Below are positions 45,677-56,306 of a DNA stretch of 64,000 nt, piece after piece (position 1 is the stretch's first letter; every line of letters starts with the position of its first letter). Both the position numbers and the translations under genes were made by a program. The notes under the pieces were generated by a model. It was not told where the DNA came from, did no database searches, and worked only from the letters and a program-made list of their open reading frames with translations. The DNA comes from Steinernema hermaphroditum (lineage: Eukaryota > Nematoda > Chromadorea > Rhabditida > Steinernematidae): NCBI GenBank assembly GCA_030435675.1, contig CM059623.1, positions 14,602,092 through 14,666,091 on the forward strand, given 5' to 3'.

Positions 45677-45832
45677 AGTGTTGTTTGTGACCTCTGCTCG
45701 CGTAAACAAGTGACATGAACCAATAAAACCGTTGTGAATTCGGCTCCAGCCACAGTATACGGTAGACAAGCCTGCTAAACAATTATATTCTTCATAATAC
45801 ACATCTAAATACGACAATAAATATGAGATATT

Positions 45833-48800
45833 TTACATACATCGCAGATAGCGTAGGGCCCTTTTCGCCGCCGTACTCTTCGCGATACGGTAGGTTCGGC
45901 CTACTCCAGAAAACTGGCATTTGCCCTCGATTTCCACTGTCACGCGGAATTTGACGGTTTCCTGAATCATCGCCATTCTCCTAAACCGAACAGGAGTTAG
46001 TTGAACGGAGAGGAATCCAAGGCGCTTACGAGAAATGGACCCTTTCTGGCTCGAGCTCCAGAAGTTCCCTGATGGGTGACTTGGGCGGATTGCTGCAGCA
46101 TTCGACGATAGTGTCATGCATGATGTTGTAGAAGACCTCCCACACGACATCTAGTCGCCTGCCGGAATCCTGGCATGGTACATTTGCACAGAGAAAGAAT
46201 CGCAACTGCCTACCAAGTAAACAGCACCCGCCAAGGACTCGAAGATGTCGCCCAGAGCCTTAGGCACTTCAATCTCCTCTTCTTCGCCTTCATCGATTTC
46301 CTCTTCGGTGACCATGTACATTTCGGAATTGAAGTTTACCATTCGACTTGCAGGCTGATTCTGGCAGTGCCTGACGAACGTTTCGATCATTTGATGAAGA
46401 CCCGGACAAACAGCGACAAAATGCTAAACAACATCATAAGCACAACAAGAAACAATCGAGCGAACCGCGAACCTTATGGAGATTGTACTTCACCGCCAAA
46501 GAAGCGAAAATCGTGTTGTTGAGCAGAGCTGAACGTAGATCTGTCAAAACACCTGGACTATAGCAGAACTTGTGCTGGTAGAGAAAGCGTGTAATCGTGT
46601 AATCGAGCACAGCATCGCCGAGGAACTCAAGTCGCTAACACAATCCGTTAGAACAGTTCAGGTATAACCTTATTTACCTGGTAACAGCCCGTGACCCGGT
46701 TCTTTGAATAGGAAGCATGTGTAAACGCTTGAAGAAGGTAGGCCTTATCGCGGAAAGTGTACCCAATCGTCTCTTCCACACTGGACAACTGGAAGCGTTC
46801 CATATAGTTGCACAGCTCTTGAGATGAACGATTTGGATTGTCAGGAGTGTCCAGAAACCGCAGAAGGGGTTCATCAGAGACGGGTTCGTCGACGATAACA
46901 CGTAGTCCAAACCAGCGCATAAATCGAAGTGCTGCTGTGGGACCCAGCTCAAGCAAGTGTGCACCGATAAGAGCTTCGACGGAATCGGCGATCGCCTTGT
47001 CACTGATGTACTGCTGTGTCAGCATGTTGTACGGTAGAGGAGAAAGTTCCTCATTTATGTCATACTGGACATTTGTGCCCTGAAAGAAAACAATAGAATG
47101 GGCGACGCTAATGCCAAGTACCTTTGGGTTCTTGGTAAATTCTATGGTTTCCACACCGTCCATGAAATTCTTTTCCCGTGTCGCTCCTTCATGCCAGTTC
47201 CCTTTTTCTTCAACCTACAGGATGCATGACAAGAGGCACACAAGTATCTACAACTTACCGGACTAATTTCTTGTCCTTCCAAAACGGCGTCCATGTACTT
47301 ATCAGTTTCCTCTGTATCTTCCATATTCGGTGCTTTGAAGAAAGAAGTCGGTGTGTAACTAAGACAGTAAAGTTGCATTAACCACGCGGAAGAGTATAGT
47401 CACCAGGGAGGCAGCCAGCTGCACTGCGGGTCGAACTTAGAAGCAACCAAGATTGAAGGGATATTCTTTTTTTTCCCAAGGCGATACAGGTTATAGTTAG
47501 AAACCTCTTTACTACGCGCGAAACTGAGTTTTCCCTCGTGTTGATCCGGATGTTTGTGATAAAGGTAATCGGTTACCGCAAACTTTAAAAATGAATCCCC
47601 GACGGTTTCAAGGCGTTCAAGATTGATTCCGTCACCAGCATGCGACAACGTCAAAGCCTGAAGTTATCTATAGGCTGGTTTCATGCGTAACACTGTACCT
47701 GCAATAAAACACAAGGGGATACCCCCGTCTTGTAGTCGACGTCTATTTTGTCATCGAAGTCCAAATGGAACCGATGAGCTGTTGATGCAGCAGGGCCAGG
47801 CTCGGCCGTCAACGATGCTGTGTCCACATCGCTGCTCTTGTAGGCGTCTACGGTGGGAGAGCCGTTCACTGGACTTGTGAACAAGTAGTTTTCACTCTGT
47901 TCCTCTCTGTTCTCTGCAAGTGTGTACTATTTTTAAGCTGTGACAAGTGGAACCACTTACTTTTAAACATGTGCTTGTAATCAAGCATGAATTCTGCCCC
48001 GTCGTCATCGTCTTCGGACATATCATCATCATTTAGCTTCCTCTCATTCATCACAAAATCCGGACATTCATCTTCCTCAGTAAGTACAGCACTCTCAGTG
48101 GTTTCCGCTGAACTGATAACGGTGTTCACAACGGGCTCGTGATCTTTTGCCAGATCACGTTCCCATACCCCTATGTCAAAATTGTCATCGCCATTTCTCT
48201 CTTCAGATTGACTCGGCGGATCCTCAGTTTCCGCTTCTGGACTGTTGGCCTTGTTCCTGACCTTTTCTGCTTCGACTTCTTTCATCAAATGTGTCAGCTT
48301 ATTCACCGGAAGACCAACGTCTTCGTCATAGCTGGTCGTATAATCAAGCGGGTCCCACTCACGCTTCGAACTCGTGCTCTTTTGAAAAGCTTCGGCGCAA
48401 ATGAGTTGGCGCAGCTCGTCGGCCAACAGCAAAGAGTTTACTCTAAATGAAAGAATAGATTATGTGACATATAAGTGAGCATACCTGTATAGTACTGTCG
48501 GTAATGTGACGATAAGAGTCCACAAAGACGCCGCAATTGGGTGTATATTCACGAGTTCTGGCACCATTATGTGCCGCTGCGTTCCGTCGATCTTCTTTTC
48601 CTTTGTTTGATTTCTAATAGGCACGCGCGGTAGAACTATGTTCATACGGGTAGAACCGCAGTCCACATCGAGCAGAGGCTGACTCTCGTGGAAGATTTTG
48701 ATGTTGTGACGCTGCATGTAATATTCAACGAAGTTTTTATAAGTGTCGTCGGGAAACTGAGAAGACGGAGTTTCATCGTGGACAATTTCTGTCACGCTGT

Positions 48801-51800
48801 AGAACTCAGGGCTGTCCATATTACGGTACCAGGGAACGACAACTGCGTCTTTGAAGAGTTCCGGATTAAACGTAAACGATCGTCTTTCCTCTTCGCTGGG
48901 CACGTAAGGGATTTGCTTGTATTCGATGATGTTGGATAAATGCGTAAGGTCCAAGTCATACTTCATGTCCTCTCCCTCCGTTCCTAGAACAATGTAGGTG
49001 ATAACAAAAAGTGTTAGTCGGAACTCACGTCTTATAAGGGGAACAATAAGTGTTCCCATAGGGGCTTCTGACGGTATAAATGCGACACTGTCATTTGCCA
49101 ACGACAGCACGTCTTGGAATATGTATTCATGGAATCTTTGTGCCAGCAGTAGAGTGTTTTCATCCATAGTTACCATATCTGGAGCAAGGCGTATTGTAAC
49201 CAGAACTTTGCCTTGCTTCGGGAAGATAGGAAATGCAGGAACCTGTATTGTTCAAAAGACTGAAGATGAAGAACAGTGACTACATCATACCTCAGGCAAC
49301 ACACGTTTGCTCAAGAATCCAAAGAAGCGATTGTTATGAAGGGGATTCACGATTTTTCTCTGCCCAGGATTGGCTATTTTGAGAAGATCCATTTCGAACA
49401 CGTAAATATACGCTGGTTGGCCGACATTAGGCATTGTGTCAGTCAGTCCTTGAGCCAGCTGAAATCCACTTGGTAGTTCGCAAGTAAGCGTAAGATCCTG
49501 AAGCTTACTTTTTTATCATACAACTGCTTCCGCTTAGCCGAGCCGGCCTTCAGTGCTACGTTCGGGACGTACTCGTCCGGATCGTCGCCGAGCAAAAATG
49601 TCGTAGCCACTGCGTCCTTCCCAGCAGGTAACAAGTTGTCGTTGAGTTCCTGCTTCTGATGTAGCTGACGACACGCTTCTAGAGCAACGGCCATCAAAGC
49701 CAGCTTCTTCGTAGACATTGGTGTTTTCAGCCGTATTTCTTCTTTGAACGGCGAATTGATAGGCATGGAAAGAGTGGCCAAAAATTTGGTCACTCCATTG
49801 ACCAACACAGGTTCCACGGTGCTGGTTGGAACCAAACGTGTAAATACATCGGAAGGGAGCTTGGAGCAGTATCTGTTGATAAGCGCTACAGCGCTTGACA
49901 TCGCCACTTTGGCTCCAGTTGAGGCAACCACATATGGTTCCACCACACTGTCAACGTCATCCAAGTCGGCTACAACATCAACTTCGTCGGCAGTTGTAGT
50001 CCGAGTTATCAGCATCTACAACGAAACGAAAATAGTTCCACTCCACAACGAAATACAAACTCTTTCAATCTCGCAGAAATCACGCAGTTGACTAGCGAAG
50101 GCGGTTTCGTCCTTCTTCTCAATGAGCATGAAATAGTGAGCTCCCGACTTGCGAGCACGTCCTCGGGACTGCACATAGGACCGGAAGTCATTCGGTGCAT
50201 CAAAACGGATAACCAAATTGCAGTGCTTCACATCGACTCCTTCTTCGAGGACACTGGTCGCAAAAAGCAGATTTAAGCTGTTTTGCCGGAACTTGTTCAG
50301 AATGGCCTCTTGCCGTGAATGAAACCCAGCCGAATCATCGCCAAATGATGAGCCGCTGAAGCCAACGATGAAATCTGACCGTATGTGGTCGAAGAGTTCT
50401 GGTTCCCATTTACACAATGACTTCATCATCATCTAAATCACACTATATTCATAGGCCTGGGTGCGTTTGTAACACTCACGTTCATTACGTAGGCCACATA
50501 CCGCTGATCAACAAACACAAGAGAGCTTATTGGCTTTCTAGCAACTTCCAATCCATCGTGTATTTTAGAACCATAAAAGATGAGGATCTCCAGAATCCTT
50601 TCAACCTTATGAGGAATAAACCTCTTCAGCTCGTCGAATTTCCGGATGTGCTTGACCTTAAGTCGAAATAAATTAAATCTGATGCAAATTGTGAATCAAG
50701 AGTACCTCTTGTTCGAGTGCTTGTTTCACTTTGCATATGGTCTCTACAGCTTCATTCAAGAAGGTGAATTGCTTCTTTCCCAAGACGCTGAATTTCGCCG
50801 AGAGCAGCTTCGTAAACTGTTTCTTCCACAACATGCAAATTTTCCAGGCACACCAAGGACCCATCTGCTGTAGAATGGAGGAGATCCTGTGCACTGCTTC
50901 GATAACAGGCTTGCGAGGATCGAAATCGACATCTGGATGGAATTCTCGACAACTCAAGGCAAAATCTTTCAGCTCGTTGAGCTGTTCAGAGACTTTCCGC
51001 ACGAACGGTTCCGTGATGGCATTGTCCCGGCATACAACAACGTATTCTTTTGGGCGAGCTCCATATCTGGACACCTAAAAAGCGATCCATTCAGAATTGA
51101 ATGAATCAGGGAATACAGATTACCGATACTAAGTCAGCGGCTGCTTCAATTCGACACTGCATGATAGTTTCAATCTTCGTCAAAACAAATTCGAGATTAC
51201 TGGGAGCGGTTTTGTTGATTATGAGAGAAGCGGTCAGTCCAAGAACTCTCGGTCGGCAGTGACCCTCACCGAGCGTCCCATATCGTTGCATAATCAAGCG
51301 ATAAGGGTGTCGAGAGCCTAGGACGTGGTGGCACTCATCCACCACCATGACAGGAGTACGTTCAAACGAAAAGAACGCGTGATCCAACAGTTCCAAAAAG
51401 ATTTGGGCGGTGAGAACAAGAACCTAAACAAGTCTATATTGTTATCTTCGTCTCTTCAGCCATAGGCACCTGTTTATCTTCTATGAGCGCATCGAACGCT
51501 TCGTGCCTGCTCCACAGAACACTATTCATGCCGCCATGCAGCTGTGCAACTTTCAGCTCGGTGTGGCATTCAATGTGCCTGGCTTGTTGGTCCACAAGGC
51601 TCACTGAAACTGTTCAATAACAACTGTCTGAAATGCAGTACCACCTTTGTCAACAAGAAACACGGCTCGATGGCCTCCGTTCGAGTAAGCGGGAAGAAGA
51701 AGCTGCGAATACTCTTTGATGAGGAGCACGGCGATGAAGGTCTTTCCCGACCCTGTTCCTAACGATATTACTGTGTTGTGCTTCATAGCTTTTTCCAGCA

Positions 51801-51916
51801 GTTCTATCTAAACAACCGAAGCGAATTCGGTACGAGCGGCAGCTAAGCCCACGACACACCTGATAGTCCCGAGGAGTGAAACAGTTTCCATCAGCATTCT
51901 GTGCTTTAGAAGCCAT
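45833..51916 (-). CDS. dcr-1: Dicer endoribonuclease
   Basis: Dicer cuts double-stranded RNA and microRNA precursors into small RNAs. All family domains are present in order on the minus strand. The helicase (51.9-51.1 kb) has [17 protein letters not shown] and the DECH box ([10 protein letters not shown]). The second helicase lobe (50.4-50.0 kb) has [10 protein letters not shown] and [11 protein letters not shown]. The dimerisation domain lies at 50.0-49.4 kb, the platform and PAZ at 49.2-48.5 kb, and an acidic linker at 48.4-47.9 kb. RNase IIIa has [15 protein letters not shown] and later [15 protein letters not shown]. RNase IIIb has [10 protein letters not shown] and [14 protein letters not shown] dsRNA-binding domain ([13 protein letters not shown]) ends the protein. 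The catalytic acidic residues look intact in both RNase III domains. There are many small introns. The start is ATG 51914-51916, giving [19 protein letters not shown], close to nematode DCR-1; in-frame sequence continues 30 codons upstream but looks non-coding. Confidence 0.95.
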
Positions 51917-52940
51917 GGGGTGTTCTTTACCTGAAGATAGCAGACAATTGGCTTGGGAACAGAGAAAGAGAACGCAAATATATGCAAGAATCAACGAAAT
52001 GCGCAACTGAAGTTGATAACAAACGACAGGAAAGTTACATAGAGATCATCAGATCAGTAAAAAAAACTTTAGAGGGACCGCTCTTATTGATGGTAGTAAA
52101 ACAGCAGATAGTATGAGTCAGCATGTCCTCCATTCGAAACGGCGATCACTGATAACTTATCAGCCATAGCCGTTAGAAATGGTGTCAAAACCCGAACCCT
52201 CCAATATCTACCATCCACTCAAGTTGACTGGCAATTTGTGAGCATGCACTCATGAAGGAGTAGCCCAACATAACCATAAATATGCAAAATGCAGAGAAAA
52301 CACATATTAAAAAACACAGAAATGGTTAGTCTGAATGGCTTGAATTAATAAAAACATTGCGAACACTAGCTCACGTGGTACTGAAAGCACAAACTGAGAG
52401 GGTGGAACCGGAAAAGGAAGTTTCTGACACAGATTCATTCCAAAAGAGCAGAACAATTACCGTATCGTCTACGGACTCCTTCAATCAACGTTCTTCGAGC
52501 AAAAAATGACAAAATACGAAGATTGCAAGAAGCAGACAATGAAGAATCTGTCAAATGATCACGAAAAGCCAGTCTGTTTACTCCTGCTGCGGCTGTTGTC
52601 TGTAGACAGTAGACAGAAGCTTGCAAATGCAGCAGACAGGAGACGTAAGGGGAATCGTTGTAAGACCCCAAAACAACGAGACAACTGTCTTACGGTATGT
52701 TTTCCGTCGCCCTTCCCTTATTTTGGCCAGTATTTGGGTGCGTGTACGTTTTTTTGGACGGAATTTTCTTGGAAGGTACGATAAGTGATCACTTCCAGCT
52801 CTTTGGACTTTTTGGCTACTGATCGCATCTTTCTCGAACTTCCCCTAGGTTGACGAAGTCCGATGCATTTTGCTCCAACCGATACGTAATGTCTTCCGAG
52901 CGATGCCCATGTGCATAGCAAATCAGCAACTTCGCGACAA
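51917..52940. other. Divergent region between Dicer and cullin-1
   Basis: No gene is seen. It must hold the Dicer promoter (left) and the cullin promoter (right). Short frames around 52435-52784 are not family-like. Confidence 0.5.
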
Positions 52941-52946
52941 TATAAA
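52941..52946 (+). promoter_or_regulatory. TATA box of the cullin-1 gene
   Basis: TATAAA lies 59 bp upstream of the cullin ATG at 53000 and is followed by a pyrimidine-rich leader without an acceptor-like AG close to the ATG. This suggests a conventional transcription start near 52970 rather than trans-splicing. Confidence 0.6.
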
Positions 52947-52999
52947 CCCGGCGTTTCACCTGTTTCATCATCAACTTCTACAAACCATCTCTTCTCGCC

Positions 53000-55378
53000 A
53001 TGGCCGCTACCACCACCAAGAAGACTCCCAAGCTGACCTTTGAACTGGCCTACTCCAGCATCATGCCCACCTTGGCGAAGGCGATCCTCGCTGAGAAGGT
53101 CAGCATCGCTGAGTACATGAAGCTCTACACGGCTGTGGCCGATTTCTGCAAAGTGGACGCTAACTCTTCCACATCGTCACTCATCGGCGGCGGTCGCGGA
53201 GATATCATGTACAAAGCGGTCACTCAGTTCCTCCGAGAGGCCATTTCGCAGAGGGCCGCCGAGATCGCAGCCATCAGGAGCGACGAAGAGCGACTCATCG
53301 AGCACAAGGCCGCCTGGGAGAAGTACAAGAACTTCTCACAGTTCACCAACGGCGCCTTCCGCTACTTGAACCAGCACTGGACGAAGCGCGTCAACGATGT
53401 CTCCATGGTGAAGCCGAAGGAAGGAGAAGAGCCACAGCGGCCGCAGGGGAAGTTCTTCGAGGTGTACACGCTGTGCATGGTCATCTGGAAGGAGGAGATG
53501 TTCGAGAAGACCGACATGGCGATGACGAAGTCCGCCCTGGGACTGATGAAGGCCGACCGCGATGGCGAAAATGGCGTGCAGGTGGACCTCATCAAAGCGC
53601 TGGTCGAGGCGCTCGTCGAAGCGGGAATCGAGTACAAGAAGATCGAGGACCCGGTCGCCTTGATGGGCGACGAAGAAGAGAAGACTGTCGACGAAAACGA
53701 GCTGACCGAAGAAGCGCGTACGATGCTGCAGACCTACGAGAAGTACTTCGAGACGCTCATGCTGGAGGAGACCTTCGAATACTACAAGAAGGAGTCCGCC
53801 AACGTCATGGGCGAAGGCAACATCATCAGCTACATGGAGAAGGCGCAGCAGAGGTTGGACGAAGAAAGCCATCGATCGAAGTTCTATCTCCACAACATCC
53901 TCACCCACGACCGTCTCCAGAATGCCGTCGAGCGGGCCTACATCGTCGCCCGCCTCGATATGTTCCAGAACGAGTTCAAGAGCCTGCTGTCGGCTGAGAA
54001 GAACTACGAGCTCGAACTGATGTACGGTCTCTGTTCTCGAGTGCAAGAGGCCATCGATCAGCTGAAGGAGGACTTCGCCGGCTACGTCAACGAGAAGGGC
54101 CGCGAAGCGATCGCCACCATCCCCGAGGCGATGCAGAACGACCCAAACGTTTTCATGGAAGTCATCCTGAAAACCCTCACCAAGTACCAAGAGATGGCGA
54201 GGGACGCGTTCAGGGCTGATCACGGATTCAAACTCGCCTACGACGCCGGATGCACCAGGTGGATCAACAAGAACTGCATCACCGAGAAGGTCAAGGCACT
54301 CAACAAGTCCGCCGAGCTTCTGGCCCGCTTTGTGGACGTCGCGATGCGCAAAGGCGCCGCCGAGGACTACGAGAAAACGCACGACAAAGCGATGGCCGTC
54401 TTCCACTACATCGACGACAAGGACATCTTCCAAAAGTACTACAACCGCTTCCTCTCCAAGCGCCTGCTCATGGACACGTCGATGAACGAGGACGCCGAAG
54501 CCGGCATGATCGCTCGATTGAAGAGCGCCTGTGGCCACGAGTACACCACATCGGCGACACGCATGTTCAGCGACATCAGCACCAGCAAGGACCTGACGAG
54601 GAAGTTCCGCGACCAGTTCACTGAGCTGAAGGTGGACGCCAACATTTCTGTCCTCAACACTGCAGTGTGGGGCTACTCACCCGCCTACACCTTCGACCTG
54701 CCCGCCGAACTCAACGCCGTCGTCGGCTCGTTCGAGGAGCACTACAAGATCGCCCATAGTGGACGCAAGCTCAACTGGCTCCATCACATGTCGCGAGGCG
54801 AGATCACGGCCTCCGGCTTCGGCAAGAGGAAGTACACCTTCATCGCCACGGCTCCCCAGATGGTCGTCTTGCTCAAGTTCAACGACACCGACGCGCTGAC
54901 CATGTCGCACATCCACGCGGAAACCTCGCTTCCCCACGACATCCTCAAGGGCGTCTTGGCCTCCTTTGTCAAGGCCGAGATCCTGAAGCTTCCCGAAGGT
55001 ACCAAATTCACCAGCTCTCTCCCACAGAGCACCGAATTCACACTGAATAAGAAGTTCGTCTCCAAGCGCATCAAGATGGACCTGATGAAGCTGCAGACGG
55101 TGATCAAGGGTGACGGCGACGCGAAGAAGGAACAGGCGGAGATGGAGAAGACGCTCGACGAGGACCGCAAGATGGTCATTCAGGCGGCCATCGTGCGCAC
55201 CATGAAGATGCGCAAGAAGCTCGTCCACAACATGCTCATCACCGAGGTCGTCGAGCAAGTGGCCGCGCGCTTCCAGCCCAAGATCACCATGGTCAAGAAG
55301 TGCATCGACCTGCTCATGGAGAAAGAGTACTTGAAGCGTGCCGAAGACGACAAGGATTCGTACGAGTACATCTCCTAA
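53000..55378 (+). CDS. cul-1: Cullin-1, SCF ubiquitin ligase scaffold
   Basis: One uninterrupted exon encodes 792 aa (human CUL1 is 776). Cullin-1 bridges SKP1/F-box proteins at its N-terminus and RBX1 at its C-terminus. Visible features are the N-terminal cullin repeats (FLREAISQRAAEIA, GAFRYLNQHWTKR), FQKYYNRFLSKRLL, the cullin homology region (YKIAHSGRKLNWLHHMSRGEI) and the C-terminal winged helix. The neddylation segment IVRTMKMRKKL places the NEDD8 acceptor lysine at residue 736. The end DSYEYIS matches the family's usual YxYxA-like end. The gene is rich in G/C at third positions and has no introns, unlike every other well-resolved gene here. A TATA box lies upstream and AATAAA at 55426-55431. 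It may be a retrocopy or a highly expressed form of cul-1. Confidence 0.95.
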   Translation: MAATTTKKTPKLTFELAYSSIMPTLAKAILAEKVSIAEYMKLYTAVADFCKVDANSSTSSLIGGGRGDIMYKAVTQFLREAISQRAAEIAAIRSDEERLIEHKAAWEKYKNFSQFTNGAFRYLNQHWTKRVNDVSMVKPKEGEEPQRPQGKFFEVYTLCMVIWKEEMFEKTDMAMTKSALGLMKADRDGENGVQVDLIKALVEALVEAGIEYKKIEDPVALMGDEEEKTVDENELTEEARTMLQTYEKYFETLMLEETFEYYKKESANVMGEGNIISYMEKAQQRLDEESHRSKFYLHNILTHDRLQNAVERAYIVARLDMFQNEFKSLLSAEKNYELELMYGLCSRVQEAIDQLKEDFAGYVNEKGREAIATIPEAMQNDPNVFMEVILKTLTKYQEMARDAFRADHGFKLAYDAGCTRWINKNCITEKVKALNKSAELLARFVDVAMRKGAAEDYEKTHDKAMAVFHYIDDKDIFQKYYNRFLSKRLLMDTSMNEDAEAGMIARLKSACGHEYTTSATRMFSDISTSKDLTRKFRDQFTELKVDANISVLNTAVWGYSPAYTFDLPAELNAVVGSFEEHYKIAHSGRKLNWLHHMSRGEITASGFGKRKYTFIATAPQMVVLLKFNDTDALTMSHIHAETSLPHDILKGVLASFVKAEILKLPEGTKFTSSLPQSTEFTLNKKFVSKRIKMDLMKLQTVIKGDGDAKKEQAEMEKTLDEDRKMVIQAAIVRTMKMRKKLVHNMLITEVVEQVAARFQPKITMVKKCIDLLMEKEYLKRAEDDKDSYEYIS

Positions 55379-56306
55379 ACCCATATCTCCAGATATAGTA
55401 CAGATTCTCTATTGTTCCAGTGATAAATAAATATATGCCCTGTAAAATTACGTTTCTACTCGACCCCGCACTTCCCAAACCACTGCATTCCGTTCGCAAT
55501 TGGCTTCCTAGAGGGACAGAAATGATTCATTTTTGGACGAGAACCAAAATTGCTTGGTCTCACAACGATTCAGTGTGAAAAGTGTCTCTCCACCGTACAA
55601 CCTTGTTATGTTCTTGTGTTTAGCGTGTCCTCGAGGAAATTGACTGATGAGGCGTTTCGTGACCAGGGCTGTGCTAGGCGAGATTTTTCAACCTGGAGGT
55701 TCTGGAAGATTTCTCTCTGGCATCCCAAAATGTTGGAAAAGTGAAGGCATGTGTGGAGAAAGTGGATATAAAATTCTCTGTCACGAGTCGTGACTCACGA
55801 CTCGTGACCACGCGAGGAAATGGTGCTCAGCTCCGTCATAATGCACCAGTCAAGTGCCGATTGTGTGTTTGTCTGCGTCCTTTGCAGGACGTTTTTTTTT
55901 TGCTAAATCAAGTCTGATCTAGAAATGTTCGGCTTGCTTGCGGAAATTGTTGGTCCTGTGTGTTGTTTGCTGGGCGTTCAAACACTGTCCATCGTGACAT
56001 TACCTTTCGCGCAAATCCATTCGCGCAGTCCATTCAATGATACAAGCAGAACTGTGGTCCTTGTCGTTCGAACTGGAAGCAATTCGCACCAGATTTCCCT
56101 GATTGCTCCTTCGTGCTTAGTAGCAGTGATTACAGACGCTTTTCTATCGCAGAATTGCTCGATTAATTAGAGATGTGATAGATGTGTACGTGTGCAATGC
56201 ATTGTGTCATAACGTTCGCGGCGACCCTTCGAAAAATGGCGCGAATATTTCATTTTCGTTCGCGCGCGGTTTGAACATCTGCTACTGATTCTTTGGATTT
56301 TTAGAG
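55379..56306. other. Gap between cullin-1 and the CENP-C-like gene
   Basis: It holds the cullin polyadenylation signal (AATAAA, 55426-55431) and a perfect palindrome at 55780-55808 preceded by TATAAA. No coding sequence is recognised. The right edge ends in GGATTTTTAG, a likely trans-splice acceptor just before the next ATG. Confidence 0.5.
55780..55808. repeat. Perfect 29-bp palindrome
   Basis: GTCACGAGTCGTGA and its exact reverse complement flank a single C. TATAAA lies at 55767-55772, 8 bp before it. It could be a protein-binding site or the stem of an RNA hairpin; no transcript is assigned. Confidence 0.85.

Noticed and set aside
51917..52006. Signal-peptide-like extension of Dicer upstream of the chosen ATG
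   Set aside because: It is in frame, but Dicer is not secreted, and the chosen ATG gives the usual nematode-like N-terminus.
53336..54538. 400-aa minus-strand frame inside cullin-1
   Set aside because: It is the antisense shadow of a G/C-rich coding exon; the plus strand encodes a full cullin with all family motifs, and the antisense product is low-complexity.
54677..55384. 235-aa minus-strand frame at the cullin 3' end
   Set aside because: Same cause: codon bias of the sense gene removes antisense stops.
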